Below are positions 9,481 through 15,836 of a stretch of 64,000 nucleotides of DNA, piece by piece. The translations under genes were made by a program, and so were the position numbers. Origin of the DNA: Marmoricola sp. (GTDB taxonomy: Bacteria; Actinomycetota; Actinomycetes; Propionibacteriales; Nocardioidaceae); the NCBI GenBank assembly GCA_025964775.1, contig JAOPYE010000040.1:310001-374000 (forward strand), given 5' to 3'. How positions within the stretch are numbered: position 1 is the first letter of the stretch; the number at the start of each line of letters is the position of its first letter. The notes beneath the pieces are model-generated. The model saw only the letters and a program-made list of their open reading frames with translations. It had not been told where the DNA came from and did no database searches.

Positions 9481-11781
9481 TTACCGCGACGTGACGAGCC
9501 TGGAGTAGCCCGAGTACGGCGAGACGCCGATGCGGTTGTAGGCGACCACCCGGAACTTGTAACGCCCGCCCGGGAGTGTCCAGGAGAACAACCGGCCCGA
9601 GGACGACAGTGCCTTCGACGTGATCGTGCGGATCACCCTGCCCGCCGAGTTCACCTGGTAGGCGACGACCCGGTAGCTGGTGATCGCCGCGCCCCCAGTG
9701 GTGGTCGGGGCGTACCAGCGTGCCGTTGCCGTCTTCAGGCCGCCGCGCGCGCCCGAGGATGCGATGCCGATCCTGGGAGCGCCGGGCTTGATCGCGACCG
9801 CGACGCTCTTCGGGTCCGAGGGTGAGATGCCGGAGGTGTCGGCGGCGGCGTACTGGCCGGTGACGACGTAGGTCTGGGTGCCGATCGGCACGTTGCTGTA
9901 CGTCATGGCCAGCGGACTGGGCGCCAGGTTGGTGCTGGTCGTGTTGCCCGGGCCGGTACCCGCGATGTGCCAGCCGGTGAGGGTGGCATGACCCGGGTTC
10001 GCGGGCGCGGTCCAGTGCAGCGAGACGGTGCGCCCGGACGCGGTGACGGTCAGGACCGGCTTGGTCGTGGGTGCCCAGGTGTCGACCTCGAGGCTGGTGC
10101 TCGCGGTCGGGCCGGTCCCGGCGCTGTTGATCGCGGCGACCGTGACGTTGTAGGTCGTCCCCGGGACCAGGTTCGTGGGGTGGTAGGTCAGCACGTTGCC
10201 GAGCGTGACCGGGTTGCCCGGCAGGCCGGAGACCGTGTAGCCGGTGATCGTGCCGCCGCCGTCCGAGGTCGGCGCCGTCCAGTTCACGGCGCCGGTGGTG
10301 GTCCCCGGGTTCGGCGTCGCGCTGGCGGTGGCAGGTGCGCTCGGCAGCGCAGCCGGGCAGCCGGTGATCGTCAGGTGGTACTGGCCGATGCTGGCGTAGT
10401 TCGTGTACCCGTTGGCAGCCGAGCCGACCCCGGAGACGCGGACCCGGTACGTCGTACCGGCGCTGGGGGAGGGCAGGGTTGCGCTCGCGTCCATCCCCGT
10501 CGGGGTGTCGGCGTTCAGGGTGTTGTCGAAGAACTCGCCCGACGTCGGGTCGTCGCTGGCCAGGACGTTGTTGCTGGTGTCGAGGATGTCGACCTTCAGG
10601 TCCACCGACTGGCCGGCGCCGATGCCGGTCGCCGTGGCGGTCAGGTCGGTGGTGCAGGTCCGCGCGATCGAGAACAGGTCGTCGTCGGCGGCGTTGCTGA
10701 TGATCCCGTTCAGCCCGTACGACGACTCGCTGCCCAGAGCGTCCGGTGCGAAGCCGGTGTTGGGGTAGTCGTCGGGAAGCAGCAGGCTGCCGTCCGCGCC
10801 GCTGTTGCCGTTGGCGCCGATGATCGCGAGGTCGTCCTCCTGGTTGTTCGCGTCGGGGTACTCGCCCTTGCTGAACTGCGCGATCGCGTTCTGGTTGGTG
10901 ATCCCCATGATCGGGACCCAGTTGTTCTGGCCGTCGTAGTAGCTGCCGGCGCCCTGGTTGTTGGTGCCGTCGTGGCTGAGGCCGAAGGTGTGGCCGACCT
11001 CGTGGGCGGCGTCATGCGCGGCCAGCTGGGCCGAGCCGTAGTCCATCGAGGAGAAGACCCAGACGGGGTCGTACGGGGCGTTGCCCGTCACATCGAAGGT
11101 GCCGACGTAGGCGACTCCCGCGCACTGGCCGCTGCAGATGTCGTTGACCGGCGTGGGGTCATCGGTGATGACGACGTGGTCGCCGTAGTTCGCGTCAGCC
11201 GACGTGCTCCTGCTGTAACCGGCGGTGCCTGGGTCGATGGTGGTGACGTCGACGTCGTACGGCGAGTATTTCTCCGAGACGATCTTCCAGACCGTCTGGA
11301 TGTAGCTGACCTCGGCGGGCGTGTACGTCGACGGGTCGCTGTCGAGGCTGAAACCGGTGATGACGGTGCCCGCTGGCACCTTTCCTGCTCCCGTCCCTGC
11401 CCAGGCGCTGCCGGCCGACACGGTGGTCCCGTTGAAGTCCAAGAAGATCTTGTGGGTCGAGCTCGGCCGGCTGGACAGGGCCGGTACGACCGACACGTTC
11501 GAGAAGGCGGTGCTCGACCGAGCGCGCTGCGGCCCGGTGCTCTTGACCGGAGCGGTCGGAGCCGGCTCGACGTAGAACATGTGCCCGGTGTGATCCAGGT
11601 GGGCAGTCTTGTCGTGGGCCAGGATGTCGCCCAGCTTCGCGGCGCTCATGTGGTTGATCGCCGCAAGGTGACTGAGGTTCCCCGGCGTGGATCCGTCAGC
11701 GTGCGCCCCCGGCACGCCCTGGACGGTGGCGAGCGCAACCGCACTCGTGAGCAGGACGGTCGTCCCCAGTCGAAACCGCAT
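9481..11781 (-). CDS. Secreted zinc metalloprotease (metzincin) with C-terminal fibronectin III domains
   Basis: Secreted protein of 766 residues with a signal peptide (about 1-28, ending AHA). The catalytic zinc motif is HEVGHTFGLSHD, with ligands His260, His264 and His270 and catalytic Glu261. It is followed by the Met-turn VPIMG (Met292), which identifies a metzincin-type endopeptidase. A beta-rich segment follows (about 360-475, pre-peptidase-C-like), then roughly three fibronectin III repeats to the C-terminus (SGYSRLVTSR). The repeats have the typical GxPxAPxx / GTxYxVxVxAxNxxGxG pattern and probably bind polymer or the cell surface. The extreme C-terminus is nearly duplicated at 8064-8180. 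Confidence 0.9.
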   Translation of the reverse strand: MRFRLGTTVLLTSAVALATVQGVPGAHADGSTPGNLSHLAAINHMSAAKLGDILAHDKTAHLDHTGHMFYVEPAPTAPVKSTGPQRARSSTAFSNVSVVPALSSRPSSTHKIFLDFNGTTVSAGSAWAGTGAGKVPAGTVITGFSLDSDPSTYTPAEVSYIQTVWKIVSEKYSPYDVDVTTIDPGTAGYSRSTSADANYGDHVVITDDPTPVNDICSGQCAGVAYVGTFDVTGNAPYDPVWVFSSMDYGSAQLAAHDAAHEVGHTFGLSHDGTNNQGAGSYYDGQNNWVPIMGITNQNAIAQFSKGEYPDANNQEDDLAIIGANGNSGADGSLLLPDDYPNTGFAPDALGSESSYGLNGIISNAADDDLFSIARTCTTDLTATATGIGAGQSVDLKVDILDTSNNVLASDDPTSGEFFDNTLNADTPTGMDASATLPSPSAGTTYRVRVSGVGSAANGYTNYASIGQYHLTITGCPAALPSAPATASATPNPGTTTGAVNWTAPTSDGGGTITGYTVSGLPGNPVTLGNVLTYHPTNLVPGTTYNVTVAAINSAGTGPTASTSLEVDTWAPTTKPVLTVTASGRTVSLHWTAPANPGHATLTGWHIAGTGPGNTTSTNLAPSPLAMTYSNVPIGTQTYVVTGQYAAADTSGISPSDPKSVAVAIKPGAPRIGIASSGARGGLKTATARWYAPTTTGGAAITSYRVVAYQVNSAGRVIRTITSKALSSSGRLFSWTLPGGRYKFRVVAYNRIGVSPYSGYSRLVTSR

Positions 11782-11869
11782 GCCTGAAGTCTGACCCAGA
11801 AAGCGACGTTATGTCCCAATTGTGACAACATTCGCGTGCTGGGCCCGTGAATTCCGTGTGGGGTGGTGA

Positions 11870-12613
11870 CTACACCTTTCGCAGCACGGCGGTCACGATG
11901 CCCAGGATCGAGGCGTGCGTGCCGTCGATCGGGTCGTACGCCTCGTTGTGCGGCATCAGCCAGACCTTGCCGTCCTTGCGCAGGAAGGTCTTGACTGTCG
12001 CTTCGCCATCGAGCAGAGCCGCGACGATGTCGCCGTTCTCGGCCGTCTGCTCCTGGCGGACCACCACGTAATCGCCGTCGCAGATGGCGGCGTCGATCAT
12101 CGACTCACCGGCGACCTGGAGCATGAAGAGCGTGCCCGGGCCGACCAGCGACTTGGGCAGGGGCATGACCTCTTCGACACGCTCGTCGGCCAGGATCGGG
12201 CCACCGGCAGCGATGCGCCCGACGAGCGGGATGTTGACCGCGTCGGGGATCGCGTCGCCGATGCCGGTGACATCGAAGCCTGTGTCGTCGCCGCTGGAGA
12301 TCGACCGGCGAGCGGCCATCAGCTCGGGCAGGAAGACCTCGAGGGCGCGCGGGCGGTTCGGGTCGCGCTTGATGAAGCCCTTCGACTCGAGCACGCGCAG
12401 CTGGTGCGCCACGCTCGAGGAGCTCGCCAGGCCGACGTGCTCGCCGATCTCACGGATGCTCGGCGGGTAGCCGCGCAGCTCGATCTCGTCGCGCAGCACG
12501 TGCAGGATCCGCTGCTGCCGGGGGGTGAGTCCGGTCGCGTCCGGGGGAGCGTCGGGGAGCTCGCGGATGGTCGCGTCCTTGCTGCTTCTCGGGCTGGTGC
12601 CGTCAGTCGCCAT
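11870..12613 (-). CDS. lexA: LexA SOS repressor
   Basis: Master repressor of the SOS regulon, 247 residues. The winged helix-turn-helix DNA-binding domain covers about 28-95 ([38 protein letters not shown]). The self-cleavage bond is Ala136-Gly137 in GRIAAGGP, with catalytic Ser171 (AGESM) and Lys208 (ATVKTF) in the S24 peptidase domain. RecA filaments on single-stranded DNA trigger the cleavage. It is divergent from the LysM gene. The shared intergenic region holds five LexA-like boxes, so it is surely autoregulated. Confidence 0.97.
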   Translation of the reverse strand: MATDGTSPRSSKDATIRELPDAPPDATGLTPRQQRILHVLRDEIELRGYPPSIREIGEHVGLASSSSVAHQLRVLESKGFIKRDPNRPRALEVFLPELMAARRSISSGDDTGFDVTGIGDAIPDAVNIPLVGRIAAGGPILADERVEEVMPLPKSLVGPGTLFMLQVAGESMIDAAICDGDYVVVRQEQTAENGDIVAALLDGEATVKTFLRKDGKVWLMPHNEAYDPIDGTHASILGIVTAVLRKV

Positions 12614-12645
12614 GGGTCGACGTTAGACCCAAACAGGGTCCGAGT

Positions 12646-12766
12646 TCAAACACCTGTTCGAACAGCGTGTCGCCGGACCGCGCCACACCCACTCGAACAT
12701 ATGTTCTTGCATTCTTCGAACACATGATCTAACTTCGTACATGTGTTCGATCGAACGTCTGATCGA
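12646..12766. promoter_or_regulatory. Cluster of five LexA (SOS) boxes between lexA and the LysM gene
   Basis: Against the actinobacterial/Gram-positive consensus TCGAAC-N4-GTTCGA I see five sites. They are 12646-12661 (TCAAACacctGTTCGA), 12693-12708 (TCGAACatatGTTCTT), 12716-12731 (TCGAACacatGATCTA, weak right half), 12735-12750 (TCGTACatgtGTTCGA) and 12751-12766 (TCGAACgtctGATCGA). The last two abut. They should repress both lexA (leftward) and the divergent LysM gene (rightward). Confidence 0.88.
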
Positions 12767-12887
12767 CTGGCCGACCGAAACTGTCGGTGGTCGCGACTAG
12801 ACAGAGATCAAACACAGAGGGGTCACAGACCACTCCGGTGCCGAATCAACACAGACGCAGGGACCGGCTTCCCCAGGAGGTAGACCA

Positions 12888-13250
12888 ATGAGCACACTCA
12901 GCATTTCCCCCGCCTTCGTGTCAGGCACCGCGCAGCTGCCGCGCCTGGCCCGCAACTCGACCGTCAAGCTCACGCAGCGTGGCCGCATCGTCGTCCTTCT
13001 TGCGTTCCTCGCAGCGGCCCTGGTCGTGATGATGACGCTGAGCGGTTGGGCCACCGCGACCCGTGACGCCGGCGCTCCGCAGCACGTCCGGACCATCCAG
13101 GTGCAGCCGGGCGACACGCTGTACGGCATCGCCGGCGGTCTGGCTCAGCCGGGCAAGATCCGCGACATGGTCCACCAGATCGAGGAGCTCAACTCGCTCC
13201 CCGGCGCAGGCCTGGTCGTCGGCCAGAAGCTGGCCATCCCGACGCGGTGA
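12888..13250 (+). CDS. SOS-controlled LysM membrane protein (ChiZ/DivS/YneA-like division regulator)
   Basis: Small protein of 120 residues: a short basic N-terminus, one transmembrane helix (about 33-54, VVLLAFLAAALVVMMTLSGW) and an extracytoplasmic LysM domain (about 68-118, VQPGDTLYGIAG to VGQKLAIP) that binds peptidoglycan. Its position divergent from lexA, and upstream of nrdR, matches Rv2719c (ChiZ) of mycobacteria and the DivS/YneA group, which delay septation during DNA damage. A strong ribosome site (AGGAGG, 12877-12882) precedes ATG 12888. No hydrolase catalytic domain is visible, so inhibition of division is more likely than wall cleavage. Confidence 0.85.
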   Translation: MSTLSISPAFVSGTAQLPRLARNSTVKLTQRGRIVVLLAFLAAALVVMMTLSGWATATRDAGAPQHVRTIQVQPGDTLYGIAGGLAQPGKIRDMVHQIEELNSLPGAGLVVGQKLAIPTR

Positions 13251-13320
13251 CCGCTGGACGATGCACAACAGACGTCCGTTGACTCCCTCGACCCGGGTCA
13301 TCGGCAGTGTGGGAAGAGAT

Positions 13321-13350
13321 AAAGGCGGGGCCAGCGCTGGCCCCGCCTTT
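13321..13350. terminator. Perfect 15-bp hairpin terminator
   Basis: AAAGGCGGGGCCAGC (13321-13335) is followed immediately by its exact complement GCTGGCCCCGCCTTT (13336-13350). It sits 70 bp past the LysM stop and has A and T tracts at its two outer ends, so it can act on both strands between the convergent LysM and YhhN genes. Confidence 0.85.
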
Positions 13351-13387
13351 GTTCTTCGTCCGCTGGTGGTCGCAGTCTTCACCCGGT

Positions 13388-13406
13388 GGTTGAGCTTGTC
13401 GAAACC
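13388..13406 (+). repeat. Short dispersed repeat, 19-bp form (copy 1)
   Basis: GGTTGAGCTTGTCGAAACC, a member of the GRTTGAG/CGAAAYC repeat family. It lies in the gap between the convergent LysM and lysoplasmalogenase genes, four bases from the latter's stop codon. Confidence 0.85.
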
Positions 13407-13409
13407 TCG

Positions 13410-14099
13410 CTAGCCGGTCCCAGTCCCAGCCCGCGCAGCGCCCTCGCTCAACAGGAACTGCGCGGCCGTGTACGTCGCCATGACGACCGACTCCACACGA
13501 GCCGGAGCGTTCTTGAGCAGGAACTTCCGGGTGCCGAGGATCGAGTCCGAGAGCATGAAAAGCCCGGCGCCGGCGATGGTCGCGCGACGAGCACCCTTCG
13601 GTAGCGCCGGGTCGAGCTGGGTCGCCGATGCGACGGTCCCGGCCAGCATCGCGGAGTACCCGGCGATCGTCGGCCCGAGCAACTTGTCATGACGAGCCGC
13701 CCCGAAGATCATCCCGGGAGCTGTGGTCACCCAGAGCACCGCGACAGCTTTCGGGCCCGGGCGCCGGCTCTTGCTGCGATGGGCCAGGAACCCCGACATG
13801 TACGCCGCGTGCCCGACCGCGAACGAGCTGCTGCCCGCCACGAAGCCCGTCGAACTGTGGCCCATCAACGCCAGGTCCCCGCCCCAGCCACCAGCCTGCG
13901 CCACCAGTGTGCTGGTGCGCAAGGGAGAGGTCGCAGCCTTCGGGTTGGTGATCAACGAGGTCATCAGCGTCGGCATCAGCAACGGCTTGGTCAGCACGCG
14001 AGCCTCGTGATGACGCGGATTCGCGGAGCCGGCAAGCCAGGTGTCGGCGATCGCCAGCCCGACGTACGCGAGCTTGAACTTGAGCGAGGTGGAGAGCAC
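13410..14099 (-). CDS. YhhN/TMEM86 family lysoplasmalogenase-like membrane protein
   Basis: Polytopic membrane protein of 229 residues with about seven hydrophobic segments. It carries the family features: an early TKPLLMPTL motif (about 37-45), a GGDLALM segment with the conserved Asp (about 73-79), GHAAYMSGF (about 95-103) and MLSDSILG near the C-terminus. YhhN-family proteins include lysoplasmalogenases that hydrolyse the vinyl-ether bond; whether this bacterium makes plasmalogens is unknown. It is convergent with the LysM gene and divergent from the DUF3052 gene. Confidence 0.85.
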   Translation of the reverse strand: MLSTSLKFKLAYVGLAIADTWLAGSANPRHHEARVLTKPLLMPTLMTSLITNPKAATSPLRTSTLVAQAGGWGGDLALMGHSSTGFVAGSSSFAVGHAAYMSGFLAHRSKSRRPGPKAVAVLWVTTAPGMIFGAARHDKLLGPTIAGYSAMLAGTVASATQLDPALPKGARRATIAGAGLFMLSDSILGTRKFLLKNAPARVESVVMATYTAAQFLLSEGAARAGTGTG

Positions 14100-14136
14100 C
14101 CGCCGAATCTAGTCCCGAACGCATTAACCTCCGCAC

Positions 14137-14532
14137 ATGGCCGGATACTCAGGGACGCCGCTGACCAAGAAGCTCGGGGTCAAGGACGGCCAGACGGTCT
14201 ACCTCGACAACCCTCCCGACGGCTTCGAGCTCGACGCGGCCACGACCTCGCGGCTGCCCAAGCTCAGTGCGATCTCGCTGACGTTCCACACCTCCGCGAA
14301 GACCCTGGAGGCCAGGCTTCCGACCCTGATCGAGCACACCGAGCAGGCCGGGATGATCTGGGCGTGCTGGCCCAAGAAGGCCGCCCGCAAGCTCGGCTAC
14401 GAGACCGACCTGGACGACAACGTGGTGCGCGGGATCGGGTTGGATGCCGGCGTGGTCGACGTGAAGGTCTGCGCGATCGACGAGGTCTGGTCCGGCATCA
14501 AGTTCGTACGCCGCCTGGTGGATCGGGTCTGA
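14137..14532 (+). CDS. DUF3052 family protein
   Basis: Soluble protein of 131 residues of the DUF3052 family, common in actinobacteria and without an established activity. It shows the family stretches LTKKLGVKDGQTV, PDGFE, IWACWPKKA and VVRGIGLDAGVVDVKVCAIDEVWSGIKFVRR. It starts with ATG 14137, divergent from the YhhN gene. Its stop lies two bases before an inverted pair of dispersed repeats that forms a large hairpin. Confidence 0.88.
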   Translation: MAGYSGTPLTKKLGVKDGQTVYLDNPPDGFELDAATTSRLPKLSAISLTFHTSAKTLEARLPTLIEHTEQAGMIWACWPKKAARKLGYETDLDDNVVRGIGLDAGVVDVKVCAIDEVWSGIKFVRRLVDRV

Positions 14533-14534
14533 GG

Positions 14535-14597
14535 GATTTCGACAGGCTCAATCGACGGGGCTCAGACTCGGCCCCGGTGGTTGAGCTTGTCGAAACC
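14535..14597. repeat. Inverted pair of 19-bp dispersed repeats forming a long hairpin (copies 2 and 3)
   Basis: Copy 2 is on the minus strand at 14535-14553 (GATTGAGCCTGTCGAAATC read on that strand). Copy 3 is on the plus strand at 14579-14597 (GGTTGAGCTTGTCGAAACC). Between them, CGGGGC (14556-14561) and GCCCCG (14571-14576) extend the pairing, giving a stem of over 25 bp. The structure sits exactly between the convergent DUF3052 gene (stop 14532) and the small membrane gene (stop 14597-14599). It should act as a bidirectional terminator. Confidence 0.85.
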
Positions 14598-14917
14598 TAG
14601 CGAGCCCGGTGGCCGCCGGGCCGTCCGGTCGGAGGGCCGGGCGGGTCGCCGCGCAACAGCTGGAAGATCTTGTTCCCCAGGATCATCGTGGTGAACAGGC
14701 AGGCGGCGGCGCCGACGGTGGCGAGGACCAGGAACACCCAGGCCAGACCCTCGCCGGCGCGTCCCCGGGAGCCGAAATCGATGGCCTGCCAGACCAGCAG
14801 GCCCCACGCGAGGACGGTCACAGCGAGGGCGGCCACCAGCCGGAGCATGCGATTGGCATCCAACGGGGCCGGATTTCCCCGCCTTGCTCCGCCCGAGTTG
14901 GTGACCACAACGGCCAT
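14597..14917 (-). CDS. Small two-helix membrane protein, unknown function
   Basis: Predicted protein of 106 residues with two hydrophobic helices (about 26-46, LVAALAVTVLAWGLLVW, and about 60-82, WVFLVLATVGAAACLFTTMIL) and a basic Pro/Gly-rich tail. Third codon positions are strongly G/C, supporting real coding. I do not recognise a family. Its stop codon TAG overlaps the end of a dispersed repeat by one base. Confidence 0.65.
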   Translation of the reverse strand: MAVVVTNSGGARRGNPAPLDANRMLRLVAALAVTVLAWGLLVWQAIDFGSRGRAGEGLAWVFLVLATVGAAACLFTTMILGNKIFQLLRGDPPGPPTGRPGGHRAR

Positions 14918-15084
14918 TGTGTCCGACCCCGCCGGAAGTGTCGGTGGCCGCTGGAAGACTGAGGCGACACGCCGGTTCCTGAGAGATTCCAGCGCCCTGA
15001 CCTGCGGCTTTGTGTTCGAGGTGATTCGTTGTGGAGATTTTGCAGCCCCGCTGTTGCGTAGGTCACGCGCCGGGCGTACGGTAA

Positions 15085-15131
15085 CCCCTACATGTAGTAG
15101 TTACACCGGTGTGGTTTTCCACATCTAGTTC
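15085..15131. promoter_or_regulatory. Two putative NrdR boxes upstream of nrdR-nrdJ
   Basis: ACATGTAG (15090-15097, inside the palindrome CTACATGTAG) and ACATCTAG (15121-15128) are exactly 31 bp apart, three helical turns. NrdR boxes normally occur as such tandem pairs in front of ribonucleotide reductase genes. The flanking bases match the 16-bp box only loosely, so this is a prediction from core, spacing and position. The rest of 14918-15232 shows no gene. Confidence 0.55.
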
Positions 15132-15232
15132 CACAGATTCCGCCGGTTACTCACAGGCAAAGCCGGTTTTACCCGCGGAATCCACAGCCGAATCCACATG
15201 TTCTATGTATGAGACCCCGTGAGGAGGCCCCG

Positions 15233-15712
15233 ATGCACTGTCCCTTCTGCCGCAGCACCGACACCCGGGTCCTCGACTCACGGGTGGCCGAGGACGGGTC
15301 CGCGATCCGCCGCCGGCGTACCTGCCCGACGTGCGAGAAGCGGTTCACCACCGTCGAGCAGATGCAGCTCACGGTCCTCAAGCGCAGCGGCACCAGCGAG
15401 CCGTTCCAGCGCGACAAGGCCGTGGCGGGAGCCCGCAAGGCGCTCAAGGGCCGCCCGGTGACCGAGGACGACCTGGCCCGCCTGGGCCAGACCGTCGAGG
15501 ACACCCTGCGTGCCGGCGGCTGGGCCGAGGTCCCGGCCCACGAGATCGGCCTGGCGATCCTGCAGCCGCTGCGCGAGCTCGACGAGGTCGCCTACCTGCG
15601 GTTCGCCAGCGTCTACCGCGGCTTCGAGTCCGCCGACGACTTCGAGACGGAGATCGCGATGCTTCGCGCCGAGCGCGACCCGGTCGAACCGTCACCTCAG
15701 CCCACGGGCTGA
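15233..15712 (+). CDS. nrdR: Transcriptional repressor NrdR
   Basis: ATP/dATP-sensing zinc-ribbon repressor of ribonucleotide reductase genes, 159 residues. The N-terminal zinc ribbon starts MHCPFC and continues to [12 protein letters not shown] (Cys ligand pairs CPFC and CPTC). The ATP-cone domain follows (about 46-136: VLKRSG, PFQRDK to [11 protein letters not shown]). I choose ATG 15233, which follows GAGGAGG (15221-15227) at good spacing and begins with the canonical MHCPFC; an upstream ATG at 15209 adds eight unlikely residues. It is the first gene of the nrdR-nrdJ unit, as in Streptomyces. Confidence 0.96.
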   Translation: MHCPFCRSTDTRVLDSRVAEDGSAIRRRRTCPTCEKRFTTVEQMQLTVLKRSGTSEPFQRDKAVAGARKALKGRPVTEDDLARLGQTVEDTLRAGGWAEVPAHEIGLAILQPLRELDEVAYLRFASVYRGFESADDFETEIAMLRAERDPVEPSPQPTG

Positions 15713-15836
15713 CCACAGTCAGCCCGGTGCATGGTGGGGAAGCCGTGCGCCGGGCCACCAACAGAGCACAACCAGCACAACCAGTAACGCCAGCACCAGC
15801 AACCAGTCGATGAACGAAAGAACAGGGGAACGACGT

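Noticed and set aside
15713..15836. Possible B12 riboswitch before nrdJ
   Set aside because: The 124-bp nrdR-nrdJ gap is too short and lacks a B12-box; NrdR boxes upstream of nrdR explain regulation better.
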